Shown: positions 34,925 to 44,012 of the stretch, in pieces | Layout of the letters: every line of letters begins with the position of its first letter | Numbering within the stretch: position 1 is the first letter of the stretch | The notes under the pieces: model-generated | Databases searched by the model: none | What the model was told of the DNA's origin: nothing | The model's input: only the letters and a program-made list of their open reading frames with translations | Translations under genes and position numbers: made by a program | DNA from: Ancylobacter oerskovii | GTDB taxonomy: Bacteria > Pseudomonadota > Alphaproteobacteria > Rhizobiales > Xanthobacteraceae | Direction of reading: 5' to 3' | DNA: 64,000 nucleotides | Assembly (NCBI RefSeq): GCF_018390555.1 | Contig: NZ_JAHBGB010000027.1 | Location: 186,001-250,000, forward strand

Positions 34925-35881
34925 TCAGATCCCGAGAGCCGCCTTCACCGCCGGCAGGCCGGGCTTGCCGTCCAGCGTGGTGACACCGGCAAGCCAGGGT
35001 TCGAGCACCTCGGGATGCGCCTTGAGCCACGCCTTCGCGGCCGCCGCGGGCTCCAGCCCCTCGTCGAGAATCTTGCCCATCATGGCGTTTTCCATGGAGA
35101 GGTCGAACTTCAGATTCTTGAAGAAGGTCGCGGCGTTGGGGCACTGCGCCGGCCAGCCGGTGCGTGCCAGGGTGCGCACGTCGGCGCCGCCGTAGTTCGG
35201 ACCGAAATAGGCGTCGCCGCCGGAGAGATAGGTGATGTCGAACGTCTCGTTCATCGGATGGGGAGCCCAGGCGAGGAACACGATCCATCCCTTGCCGTTC
35301 GCCGAGCGCTTGACCTGCGCCAGCATCGCCTGCTCGCCGGATTCCACGACCTTCCAGCCGGTGAGGCCGAAATCATTCGCATCGATCATCTTCTGGATGT
35401 TCGCATTGGCCGGCGCGCCCGGTTCGATGCCGTAGATCTGCTTGCCGAACTTGTCGGCATTGGCGGTGAGATCCTTGAAGTCCTTCACCCCCGCCTCGGC
35501 GACATAGTTGGGCACGGCGAGGGTGAACTTGGCGCCGCTCAGATTGGTTGCCAGCACCTCCACCGCCTTGGCCTCGTTGAGGGCATCGATGAATTTCTGC
35601 TGTGCCGGCATCCAGTTGCCGAGGAAGACGTCGAGATTGCCGTTCTTCATCGACTCATAGCCGATCGGCACCGAGAGCGTCTTGACGTCCTGCGTGTAGC
35701 CGAGCCCGGCCAGCAGCACGCCGGCGATGGCATTGGTGGAGGTGATGTCGGTCCAGCCTGGATCGGACATGCGGATCGTCCGGCAGGCGGGCGCATCGGC
35801 GGCGGCGGCCGCCCCGGCGAGGAGAGAGGTGGAGAGGAGAGATATGGAGAGGGCACAAGCAGCCCTAGCGAAGCGATTCAT
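34925..35881 (-). CDS. Choline/choline-sulfate ABC transporter substrate-binding protein (ChoX-like)
   Basis: A 318-residue periplasmic OpuAC-type binding protein with a signal peptide (cleavage AAAADAP). Segments typical of ChoX are CRTIRMSDPGWTDITSTNAI, YESMKNGNLDVFLGNWMPAQ, and WIVFLAWAPHPMNETFDITY, with aromatic box residues for the quaternary amine. It lies upstream of betC in the same direction. No permease or ATPase partner is in the window. The start at 35881 is supported by AGAGG seven bases upstream. Confidence 0.9.
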   Translation of the reverse strand: MNRFARAACALSISLLSTSLLAGAAAAADAPACRTIRMSDPGWTDITSTNAIAGVLLAGLGYTQDVKTLSVPIGYESMKNGNLDVFLGNWMPAQQKFIDALNEAKAVEVLATNLSGAKFTLAVPNYVAEAGVKDFKDLTANADKFGKQIYGIEPGAPANANIQKMIDANDFGLTGWKVVESGEQAMLAQVKRSANGKGWIVFLAWAPHPMNETFDITYLSGGDAYFGPNYGGADVRTLARTGWPAQCPNAATFFKNLKFDLSMENAMMGKILDEGLEPAAAAKAWLKAHPEVLEPWLAGVTTLDGKPGLPAVKAALGI

Positions 35882-36024
35882 GGTCGAACCTCTGGAAGCC
35901 ACATGACTTGCGAAAAGGCTGTCCGTATTCGGATCTGCGCCATCTTGTTCCCTGACGCATCAGACCGTTAAATGGCTGCCCCTGTGAAGCACGGTCTTTT
36001 CGATGGCAGCCCTCATGAATCTTT

Positions 36025-36918
36025 ATGGCTGAGCGTGTCCTCGACCTCGGCTGGATACGGGTGCTCGAAGCCGTCGGACGGCTCGGCAGCCTGACCGCGG
36101 CGGCGCATGAGCTGGGCCTGTCGCAACCCGCGGTCAGCTACACCGTGCGCATTCTCGAGCAGCAGCTCGGCACTTCCCTGCTGCTGCGCGGGCATCGCGG
36201 CAGCACGCTCTCGCCGGCCGGCGAGCGCCTGCACCGGGCCGCCAGCGCGGCGGTCGCCGAGCTCGATGCCGGTGCGCGCGCCATCCGCCGCATGAGCCGG
36301 CGGCCGGTGGTGCGGTTGTACACCGACTACGGCTTCGCCTCGTTCTGGATGATGCCGCGCGTCGCGCAGTTCAGGCAGGTGCGCCCCGATACCGAGGTGC
36401 ACATCATCGCCTCCGCCGCTGCAGATCCCGGCACTGACGAAGCCGAGGACGTCGCCGTGCTGTTCGGCGCACGGCCGGATTTCGGCGAGGGCGCCACTCT
36501 GCTCTTCGAGGAATGCGTCTATCCGGTCTGCAGCCCGCAATTCGCCGCCCGCCACGGGCTGGCCGACAACCCTCGCCGCATCGTCGAACTGCCGCTGCTG
36601 CATCTGGAAAGCACGCCGTTTCCACGCTGGTTCACCTGGAGCGACTGGTTCGCCGCAATGCATATGGCGCGCGAGCCGGGACCGGGGGACCTCGGCCTCA
36701 ACACCTACGGATTGGTGGTCCAGGCGGCGATCGCCGATCAGGGCGTGGCACTTGGATGGGCGGGCCTGATCGACGGCGCGATCGCGGACGGCACGCTGGT
36801 CGCGGTCGGCCCATCGATCTCGCGTCCCGACAGCGGGTACTGGATGCGGCCCGGCCCCGAGACCTCCGCTCCCGCACGCGACCTCATCGACTGGATCATC
36901 GAACAGGTACGGCGCTGA
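36025..36918 (+). CDS. LysR-type regulator of choline-sulfate utilisation
   Basis: A 297-residue LysR protein: N-terminal helix-turn-helix (WIRVLEAVGRLGSLTAAAHE, then LGLSQPAVSYTVRILEQQLG) and an effector domain (LYTDYGFASFWMMPRVAQF, then FGEGATLLFEECVYPVCSPQ). It is divergent from the choX-betC operon with a 143-bp intergenic region, the arrangement typical of the choline-sulfate LysR regulator. It probably activates the operon in response to choline or choline sulfate. No clear Shine-Dalgarno before the ATG. Confidence 0.88.
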   Translation: MAERVLDLGWIRVLEAVGRLGSLTAAAHELGLSQPAVSYTVRILEQQLGTSLLLRGHRGSTLSPAGERLHRAASAAVAELDAGARAIRRMSRRPVVRLYTDYGFASFWMMPRVAQFRQVRPDTEVHIIASAAADPGTDEAEDVAVLFGARPDFGEGATLLFEECVYPVCSPQFAARHGLADNPRRIVELPLLHLESTPFPRWFTWSDWFAAMHMAREPGPGDLGLNTYGLVVQAAIADQGVALGWAGLIDGAIADGTLVAVGPSISRPDSGYWMRPGPETSAPARDLIDWIIEQVRR

Positions 36919-37159
36919 TCCCGCGAACGGCGCTCCCCGGATCGAGCGATGCATCGCGCTTTGCCAAGGCCAGGAACCACCAGCCGGCCCGAGCTGGTCA
37001 CGATGCAAACGGCGGCGTCGACGAGCGCACACTGGACAAGACGGCCCGATGGAAGCCGAGGCAAGATCGGCGCAATCTTCAGGGCTCTCTTGCCGGTTCC
37101 GCAACGAGAGCGCACCATCGCGGTTTCGCGACCACTGAAAGCAGAAGCGGAGACGGCTC

Positions 37160-38140
37160 ATGAAGTTCTTCGGCAAGTTGAATCTCGTGGCGACCCTTGC
37201 CGGCCTGACGGCACTGACGGGGCTGGCGCTGGCTCAACAACCCACTTTCTTCCGCATCGGCACCGGCGGCACGGCGGGGACCTACTATCCGATCGGCGGC
37301 CTGATCGCCAACGCCATCTCGGCTGCCGGCGACAAGGGCGTTCCCGGCCTGGTGGCGACGGCCATCGCCTCCAACGGCTCGGTGGCCAATGTGAACGCCA
37401 TTCAATCCGGCGGCGCCGAATCCGGCTTCTCCCAGTCCGACGTCGCCTATTGGGCCTATACCGGCACCGGGCTCTACGAAGGCAAGCCGAAGGTCGAGGA
37501 CCTGCGCATCATCGCCACGCTCTACCCCGAAACGATCCATCTCGTCGCGGCCAAGTCCGCCGGCATCAAGTCGGTGAAGGATCTCAAGGGCAAGCGCGTC
37601 GCGCTCGACGAGCCGGGCTCCGGCACGCTGGTCGATGCGCGCATCGTGCTCGCCGCCTATGGGCTGACCGAAAAGGACATCAAGCCCGAATATCTCAAGC
37701 CCGGCCCCGCCGGCGACCGGCTGCGTGACGGCGCGCTCGACGCCTTCTTCTTCGTAGGCGGCTACCCAACCGGCGCGATCTCGGAGCTCGCCTCGTCCTC
37801 GGGCATCGAGCTCGTTCCCATTGCCGGACCGGAGGTGGACAAACTGCTCGCCGACTACAAGTTCTTCGCCAGGGACAAGGTGCCGGCCGATGCCTATAAG
37901 GGCGTGGGCGCGACGGATACCATCTCGGTCAATGCGCAGTGGCTCACCAGTGCCAAGCAGCCCGACCAGCTCGTCTATGACATCGTCAAGGTGCTGTGGA
38001 ACGATGCCTCTCGCGCGGCGCTCGATGCCGGGCACGCCAAGGGCAAGCTGATCACCCTGCAGAACGCCACCAACGGCCTCGGCGTCCCGCTGCATCCCGG
38101 TGCGGAGCGTTTCTACAAGGAAGCGGGCGTGCTGAAGTAG
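37160..38140 (+). CDS. TAXI-family TRAP transporter solute-binding protein
   Basis: A 326-residue periplasmic protein with signal peptide (cleavage near LALAQQP). The TAXI family signature is the start of the mature protein FFRIGTGGTAGTYYPIGG, then QSDVAYWAYTG, then the cleft region DAFFFVGGYPTGAISELASS. It delivers an organic acid or related solute to the fused TRAP permease 15 bases downstream. Ribosome site GGAG before the ATG. Confidence 0.93.
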   Translation: MKFFGKLNLVATLAGLTALTGLALAQQPTFFRIGTGGTAGTYYPIGGLIANAISAAGDKGVPGLVATAIASNGSVANVNAIQSGGAESGFSQSDVAYWAYTGTGLYEGKPKVEDLRIIATLYPETIHLVAAKSAGIKSVKDLKGKRVALDEPGSGTLVDARIVLAAYGLTEKDIKPEYLKPGPAGDRLRDGALDAFFFVGGYPTGAISELASSSGIELVPIAGPEVDKLLADYKFFARDKVPADAYKGVGATDTISVNAQWLTSAKQPDQLVYDIVKVLWNDASRAALDAGHAKGKLITLQNATNGLGVPLHPGAERFYKEAGVLK

Positions 38141-38155
38141 CCCCGGCGCCCTCCC

Positions 38156-40228
38156 ATGAGCAAGGAAGAATCCCCCTCCCCCGACGCCATCCGCCTCGAG
38201 CTCGACGAGGCGAAGGTCCGGGAGCTGGAAGAGGCCTATGATCCCGAGATCCGCTTCCGGCCGCTGGCGCCGGGAGTGGGCTATCTGGTCGGCGGTTTGC
38301 TGGTCGTCCTGTCGCTGTTCCACTACTACACGGCGGGCTTCGGGCTGCTGCAGGAAACGATGCACCGGGGCATCCATCTGTCCTTCGTGCTCGGCCTTGT
38401 CTTCCTGGTGTTCCCGGCGACGCGACGCGGCTACACGCAGCCGGCGCGCGCCGGCTTGCTGCGTCCGCTCGGCATCGCTCTGCCGGACTGGGTACTGGCC
38501 ATCGCCGCCGTCGTGGCGGTGATGCACATTCCCCTGATCCCGCTGGACGACCTCGCCTTCCGGGTCGGCAACCCGACGACGCTCGACGTCATCCTCGGCG
38601 GCCTCCTCATCCTCGCGCTGCTGGAAGCGACACGGCGCTCGCTCGGCGTGCCGTTGCCGATCATCGCCCTCGTCTTCATGGCCTATGCGCTGTGGGGGCC
38701 GTACATGCCGGGCATATTGGTGCATCCTGGCGCCAGCGTCTCCCAGCTGATCGACCATCTCTACCTGACCACGCAGGGCATCTACGGCGTCGCCCTCGGC
38801 GTCGTGGCGACCTATGTGTTCCATTTCGTGCTGTTCGGCGTGTTCGCCACCCGCATCGGCCTCGGCCAGTTGTTCCTCGATTGCGCCGCCTGGGTCGCGG
38901 GGCGCTATGCCGGCGGGCCGGCCAAGGTGTCGATCTTCGGCTCGGCGCTGTTCGGCATGATCTCCGGCTCTTCGGTCGCCAATACCGTGACGGTCGGCTC
39001 GCTCACCATCCCCGCCATGATCCGTCTCGGCTACAAGCGCCACTTCGCCGCCGCGGTGGAGGCCACCGCCTCGACGGGAGGACAGATCACCCCGCCGATC
39101 ATGGGCGCGGCGGCGTTCCTGATGATCGAGTTCCTGAACCTGCCCTACACCACGATCATCCTGGCGGCGATCGTGCCGGCCTTCATGCATTTCTTCGGCG
39201 TGTTCATCCAGGTGCATTTCGAGGCGAAGCGCAACGGCCTGCGCGGTCTCGAACCGCACGAGATGCCGGATGTGAAGGCGGCGCTGAAGCGCGACTGGCC
39301 GACCATCATCCCGCTGGTGGCGCTGATCGCCATCCTGCTCGCCGGCTACACCCCCTATCTCGCCGCCTTCTGGGGCATCACGCTGTGCATAGCCGTCGGC
39401 CTGCTCAACCCGCGCAACCGGATGAGCCTCACCGACATCGCCGAGGGCCTGCGCGACGGCGCCAAATACGCACTCGCCGTCGGTGCCGCGGCGGCCACCG
39501 TCGGCATCGTCGTCGGCGTCGTGACGCTCAGCGGCGTCGGCTTCAAGGTGTCGTTCATCGTCACCTCGACCGCCGCCTCGATGGCGTCCTGGGCAGGCGC
39601 GGCGCTGCCGGCCGCCCTCGCCGCACCGCAGACGCTGACGCTGCTGTTCACGCTGCTCATGACCGGCGTGGTCTGCATCCTGATGGGCTGCGGCATTCCG
39701 ACGACGGCGAACTACATCATCATGGCCACCATCGCCGCGCCGGCGCTCGGCCTGCTCGGGGTCGAGCCGATCGTCGCCCATTTCTTCGTGTTCTATTACG
39801 GCGTCCTCGCGGACATCACGCCGCCGGTGGCTCTGGCGGCCTATGCCGCCGCCGGCATGGCCAATGCCGACCCGTTCCGTACCGGGAACACCGCCTTCCG
39901 CCTCGGCCTCGGCAAGGTGCTCGTTCCCTTCGTCTTCGTGTTCTCGCCGTCGCTGCTGCTCGTGACCAAAGGCTTCAACTGGCCGGACTTCGTGCTCGCC
40001 TTCGCGGGATGCGTGATCGGCATCACCTGCCTCGGCGCCAGCATCTCGGGCTGGATGCTTACCGGGTTGCGTGCATGGGAACGGCTGGTGCTGGCGGTGG
40101 CGGCCTTGCTGCTGGTGGCCCCGGAACTCTACTCGTCGCTGCTGGGCCTGGCCCTGTTCATACCGGTGCTGCTCATCCAGCGGGCAAGAAGGACGCAGGC
40201 CCAGCACGGATCGTTCTCGCCACAATAG
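38156..40228 (+). CDS. Fused TRAP transporter permease (DctQ-DctM type)
   Basis: A 690-residue polytopic membrane protein. The first ~200 residues hold the small-subunit-like four-helix part; the rest is the DctM-like large subunit (LFGVFATRIGLGQLFLDCAA, GSALFGMISGSSVANTVTVG, EATASTGGQITPPIMGAAAF, GCGIPTTANYIIMATIAAPA and DITPPVALAAYAAAGMANAD). The motif GSSVANTVTVGSLTIPAMI is typical of TAXI-associated fused permeases. It uses a sodium or proton gradient. The adjacent malic enzyme suggests malate or another C4 acid as substrate, an inference only. Confidence 0.93.
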   Translation: MSKEESPSPDAIRLELDEAKVRELEEAYDPEIRFRPLAPGVGYLVGGLLVVLSLFHYYTAGFGLLQETMHRGIHLSFVLGLVFLVFPATRRGYTQPARAGLLRPLGIALPDWVLAIAAVVAVMHIPLIPLDDLAFRVGNPTTLDVILGGLLILALLEATRRSLGVPLPIIALVFMAYALWGPYMPGILVHPGASVSQLIDHLYLTTQGIYGVALGVVATYVFHFVLFGVFATRIGLGQLFLDCAAWVAGRYAGGPAKVSIFGSALFGMISGSSVANTVTVGSLTIPAMIRLGYKRHFAAAVEATASTGGQITPPIMGAAAFLMIEFLNLPYTTIILAAIVPAFMHFFGVFIQVHFEAKRNGLRGLEPHEMPDVKAALKRDWPTIIPLVALIAILLAGYTPYLAAFWGITLCIAVGLLNPRNRMSLTDIAEGLRDGAKYALAVGAAAATVGIVVGVVTLSGVGFKVSFIVTSTAASMASWAGAALPAALAAPQTLTLLFTLLMTGVVCILMGCGIPTTANYIIMATIAAPALGLLGVEPIVAHFFVFYYGVLADITPPVALAAYAAAGMANADPFRTGNTAFRLGLGKVLVPFVFVFSPSLLLVTKGFNWPDFVLAFAGCVIGITCLGASISGWMLTGLRAWERLVLAVAALLLVAPELYSSLLGLALFIPVLLIQRARRTQAQHGSFSPQ

Positions 40229-40408
40229 GGGTGATGTTCCGAAAGCGCGTTCGGGTCGGCAGGCGTCTTGGCACGATAGCGGAGAATGCGCGCCCTGATC
40301 GCTTGCGACCTTCCATCCACGGAGAGAGCGACGGAACCGCGCCGGTTGCGGACGCCCCTTCATCCGCCCGCGGCCACGCGCTGACCGCGACATTTCCAGA
40401 GGATTGCC

Positions 40409-42028
40409 ATGACTGCCACCGGCCCGACCCTGCTTCACGATCCGGTTCACAATCGCGGCAGCGCGTTCCCGCTGGAGGACAGGGCCCGGCTCGGCCTCGA
40501 AGGCCTGCTGCCACCCGGCGCCGACACGCTGGCCACCCAGATTGCCCGTGTCCACCTGCAACTGGGCGTACTGGAGGACGACCTGCAGAAATACCTGCTG
40601 CTGAGCGATCTGCAGGCGCGCAACGAGACACTTTACTACGCCACGCTGATGTCCGATCCGGCGACCTTCATGCCGTTGGTCTATACCCCAACGGTCGGCG
40701 AAGCCTGCCAGAAGTTCGACCATATCCTGCGGGCACCCCGCGGCCTCTACCTGCCGATCACGGCCAAGGGGCGGCTGAAGTCGCTCATCGCCAACTGGCC
40801 GGAAAAGGATGTGCGCTTCATCGTCGTGACCGATGGCGAACGCATCCTTGGCCTCGGCGATCTCGGGGTCAACGGCATGGGCATCCCGGTGGGCAAGCTG
40901 GCGCTCTACACGGTCTGCGCGGGCGTGCCGCCGGCGATGACGCTGCCCATCACCCTGGATGTCGGGACCAACAACCAGACCTATCTGGATGACCCGCTTT
41001 ACCTCGGCCTGCGCCAGCCGCGCATGCGGGGAGAGGAATACGACGCCTTCATCGAGGAGTTCGTCACCGCCATCGGCGACTTGTTTCCCGCGTGCTGCAT
41101 CCAGTGGGAGGACTTCGCCAACTTCCACGCGGTTCCGATCCTCGAACGCTACAAGGACCGCATCTGCACCTACAATGACGACATTCAGGGCACGGCGGCC
41201 GTGGCGCTGGCGGGTATCTACGGTGCCCTGCGCATTTCCAAGCAGAAGCTGACGGACCAGACCTTCCTGTTCCTCGGGGGCGGATCGGCGGCGACGGGCA
41301 TCGCCGAGCTCATCAGCGAAGCCATGGTGCTGGAGGGGATCGGCATCGAGGAGGCCCGGGCGCGCAACTGGCTCTTCGACGTCAACGGCCTGATGGTGAC
41401 CTCGCGAACCGATATCGCCGCTTTTCAGAAGCCGTTCGCCCATGACCATGCCGCGCTGGCCTCCTTTGTCGAGGCCATCGAGCAGATCAAGCCGACCGGC
41501 ATCATCGGGGTGAGCACGGTACCGAAACTGTTCAATCAGGCGGTCATCGAGACCATGGCCCGCATCAACGACCGCCCGATCATCTTTCCCTATTCCAACC
41601 CGACCTCGCGCTCCGAATGCACCGCCGAGGAAGCCTATAAATGGTCCGAAGGCCGGGCGATCTTCGCCTCCGGCAGCCCCTTCCAGCCAGTCCGTCTCGG
41701 CGACAGGACGTTCATCCCCGGCCAGGGCAACAACGTCTATATTTTCCCGGCCATGGGCATGGCGGTACTGGCCACGCAGGCGTCGCGCGTTACCGAGGAC
41801 ATGTTCATCGTCGCGGCGCAGGCGGTAGCGGAACTGGTGACGCAGGATGAGCTCGACAGCGGTCTCATCTATCCGCCGCAGCACGACATCAGGAATGCTT
41901 CGCTGCATGTGGCGGCGCGGATTGCCGAGAGGATCTTCGACAAGGGCCTCGCCCGCGTCGAGCGCCCGGCCGACATCGCCGCCCGGATCGAGGCCATGGC
42001 CTATCAACCCATCTATCCAGAGGTCTGA
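40409..42028 (+). CDS. NAD-dependent malic enzyme (MaeA type)
   Basis: A 539-residue malic enzyme of the large NAD-type. The catalytic Tyr lies in PLVYTPTVGEACQKF, the Lys/ metal site in TDGERILGLGDLGVNGMGIP and WEDFANFHAVPILERY, then TYNDDIQGTAAVALAG and the dinucleotide fold FLFLGGGSAATGIAELI. It converts malate to pyruvate plus CO2 with NAD. It starts 180 bases after the TRAP permease, same strand; ribosome site AGAGGA. Functional link to TRAP uptake is by position. Confidence 0.93.
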   Translation: MTATGPTLLHDPVHNRGSAFPLEDRARLGLEGLLPPGADTLATQIARVHLQLGVLEDDLQKYLLLSDLQARNETLYYATLMSDPATFMPLVYTPTVGEACQKFDHILRAPRGLYLPITAKGRLKSLIANWPEKDVRFIVVTDGERILGLGDLGVNGMGIPVGKLALYTVCAGVPPAMTLPITLDVGTNNQTYLDDPLYLGLRQPRMRGEEYDAFIEEFVTAIGDLFPACCIQWEDFANFHAVPILERYKDRICTYNDDIQGTAAVALAGIYGALRISKQKLTDQTFLFLGGGSAATGIAELISEAMVLEGIGIEEARARNWLFDVNGLMVTSRTDIAAFQKPFAHDHAALASFVEAIEQIKPTGIIGVSTVPKLFNQAVIETMARINDRPIIFPYSNPTSRSECTAEEAYKWSEGRAIFASGSPFQPVRLGDRTFIPGQGNNVYIFPAMGMAVLATQASRVTEDMFIVAAQAVAELVTQDELDSGLIYPPQHDIRNASLHVAARIAERIFDKGLARVERPADIAARIEAMAYQPIYPEV

Positions 42029-42315
42029 CAGGACACAGCTGGCCCCACCGGACGCCTCACTGTACCAACCATATTCCGCGCCGCCCGGGCAGATCGCCGC
42101 GCCCATCCGGGCGATCAACGCCGGCAGATGGCCCAAGCTTGCAGCAGCCGGCGGATGGCCAGCGCCGGACCTGAAAAGGTATCGCCTGACAGTTTCCTGT
42201 CTAGTGGCCCGCTCCTCCCGATTTCAGCTGCGGCAGCAGAGACACGGGGACGTCCATCTCCACGATTTGGCTGAAAACGGTTGAAGATGAGCCCCGCATC
42301 TGCTTCCGTATTTCG

Positions 42316-42906
42316 ATGGTTCGACATTCGCTGAGATCGACAGCCCGTCAGATCTGGGTCCGCATGTTCACCGCGATAGGCATAGTAGCCGCCATCGTGG
42401 TTGCCTGGTGGATGAAGGTGGAAGACGCGCGCGTCCCGGATGCACCGTCGCGTATCGCCTTTGGCGAGCCCGTCAAAGTGGGGCGCGCGGTCTTCACGCC
42501 GCAGAAACTGGCCGTCGAGAACACCCCGCCCTCGGCAACGGCCATCTCCCGGAAGGGCCGGACCCTCGTCCTCACGGGCCAGCTTGAGAACATGTCCGGC
42601 ACGAGCCAGGTGGCGATATTCGGATCACCGGAAAAGCCGCCCAAGCTCTCCTCGGGCGGCATCAGCTTCCCCGCGCCCCGCGTCTATCTCGTCCGGGACA
42701 TGGAGCCCCTGAGACAGCTTGAGCCGCGCCTGCGCGAAGCCGTGTCGATCGTCTGGGACATTCCGCAGGGCTGGTCCGAACAGGATGTGACCATCGAATT
42801 CAGCGCCCAGCAATTCAAGCTCAAGGACAATCTGTACGCGAAGGCGAGCTGGTTGCTGTCCTATCCGACGGGCACCCTGAGCGCACGGCCGGAGCCAGCG
42901 ACATGA
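42316..42906 (+). CDS. Unrecognised membrane-anchored protein, envelope cluster gene 1
   Basis: Not recognised. A 196-residue protein with one N-terminal membrane segment (about residues 17-33, FTAIGIVAAIVVAWWM) and a soluble C-terminal part probably outside the cytoplasm. The body has alternating hydrophobic beta-like segments (RTLVLTGQLENMSGTSQVAI, ISFPAPRVYLVRDMEPL, QDVTIEFSAQQFKLKDNL), suggesting an Ig-like beta-sandwich like DUF4352-type domains. It overlaps the next gene as ATGA. Three consecutive genes on this strand have the same layout, one opposing gene is a polytopic membrane protein. A start at the internal ATG 42364 is possible. Confidence 0.75.
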   Translation: MVRHSLRSTARQIWVRMFTAIGIVAAIVVAWWMKVEDARVPDAPSRIAFGEPVKVGRAVFTPQKLAVENTPPSATAISRKGRTLVLTGQLENMSGTSQVAIFGSPEKPPKLSSGGISFPAPRVYLVRDMEPLRQLEPRLREAVSIVWDIPQGWSEQDVTIEFSAQQFKLKDNLYAKASWLLSYPTGTLSARPEPAT

Positions 42907-43451
42907 ACCATCTCGCCAGTCTCGTTGCTGTCGTGCTCGGCGGTGGAATGCTGGGAACGATGATGAATACGCTGCCGGGCTATGACCGCAGTTTCCAGCC
43001 CTTCAGCGTTCGCGCCGACGACAGCAATTTCGGGCAGGGTCGGCTGTTCACGGCCGAACTGGGCGGCCTCCGGTCGGCCGAGGCGATCTCCTATACGCAG
43101 TACGGCAAGGACGTCGTTCGCCGTACATCCGCGACCTTTCTGGTCGTCGAGCTCGCGATTTCCGCGCGAGAGGAGTCGCGGCAGATGGAGGCGATCTGGC
43201 TCGGTGCGACCGGTCGCCAGTACAGTCAATCCGCCCGCCTGGAAAACGCTCCGCGTACCCTCTCCTCGGTAGTGTTCCAGCCGGGCCTGACGGACAAGGC
43301 ACTCGCCATGTTCGAACTGCCCGAGGACGAGATCGTGGGCGGCCGGCTGGTGCTGATGGCACGCGGCAACGCGGTCATGGACAGCGCCGTGTATTTCGTC
43401 CCACCGGCCACGGCACCGGAAAAGCAGGCTCTGCTGAGAGTCGAGCCATGA
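42903..43451 (+). CDS. Unrecognised exported/anchored protein, envelope cluster gene 2
   Basis: Not recognised. A 182-residue protein with a short N-terminal hydrophobic segment (about residues 4-22, LASLVAVVLGGGMLGTMMN) that could be a signal anchor, then a beta-rich domain (TSATFLVVELAISAREES, ARLENAPRTLSSVVFQPGL, KALAMFELPEDEIVGGRLVL). Overlaps both neighbours as ATGA, implying coupled translation and a shared function. Resembles its neighbours in layout rather than clearly in sequence. Confidence 0.72.
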   Translation: MNHLASLVAVVLGGGMLGTMMNTLPGYDRSFQPFSVRADDSNFGQGRLFTAELGGLRSAEAISYTQYGKDVVRRTSATFLVVELAISAREESRQMEAIWLGATGRQYSQSARLENAPRTLSSVVFQPGLTDKALAMFELPEDEIVGGRLVLMARGNAVMDSAVYFVPPATAPEKQALLRVEP

Positions 43452-43990
43452 GACAGATATTCTGGCTCGGGACCACGCTTGTATTCTTCACCGCCACGCT
43501 CGGCCTGACGGCATGGCCCGACCTCAAGGACCTCGCCCATCAACGGGAATGGCGCGTCGCCCGGGTCAGCACGGCCGAAGGAGAGCTGGCGGGCATCCGC
43601 GTCGAGGTGCGGGACGCACGCGCTGCCGTCGTCGAAAGCAAGCCGGATCGTGCGCTGCTTCTCGTGCGTCTCGATCTTCAGGGCCCACCCGAAGCCGCGG
43701 CATCGTGGGTCGATTGCCGGATCAGCCTGCGAGGCGCGGATGGTGCCGTCTGGCTACCGCTCCATAGCCACTCGACCCGGGGCGCAGCCAAGATCCTGGC
43801 GCCGGATGGCAAGGACAACGGCACCTGCAACACAAGGAGCGTCTCTGGGGACGCCCCGGCAACGTTCGACCAGCTTTATCGCCTGCCGAGCTCCGCCCTC
43901 GATGATCTCACCTTGCACGTCTCGGGCTATGGCACACGCCCGTCCGCGCTCGCATTCGACATCAAGCCGACGGTGCGCACCTTCAAATAG
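43448..43990 (+). CDS. Unrecognised membrane-anchored protein, envelope cluster gene 3
   Basis: Not recognised. A 180-residue protein with an N-terminal membrane segment (IFWLGTTLVFFTATLGLTAW, about 4-23) and a beta-rich soluble domain (GIRVEVRDARAAVVESKPD, LLVRLDLQGPPEAAASWVD, GADGAVWLPLHSHS). Two Cys (in VDCRISLRG and NGTCNTRS) might form a disulfide, fitting an extracytoplasmic location. It ends 23 bases before the end of the convergent polytopic membrane gene. Confidence 0.72.
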   Translation: MRQIFWLGTTLVFFTATLGLTAWPDLKDLAHQREWRVARVSTAEGELAGIRVEVRDARAAVVESKPDRALLLVRLDLQGPPEAAASWVDCRISLRGADGAVWLPLHSHSTRGAAKILAPDGKDNGTCNTRSVSGDAPATFDQLYRLPSSALDDLTLHVSGYGTRPSALAFDIKPTVRTFK

Positions 43991-44012
43991 GCGCGGGCAC
44001 GGGAAGCGCCGA

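Noticed and set aside
37079..42136. A 1685-codon open frame on the minus strand, antisense to TAXI, TRAP and malic enzyme genes.
   Set aside because: It is a by-product of strong third-position GC bias in the three real plus-strand genes; the translation is His/Arg/Asp-rich with no recognisable domain, and a shared gene spanning three operon genes in antisense is not plausible.
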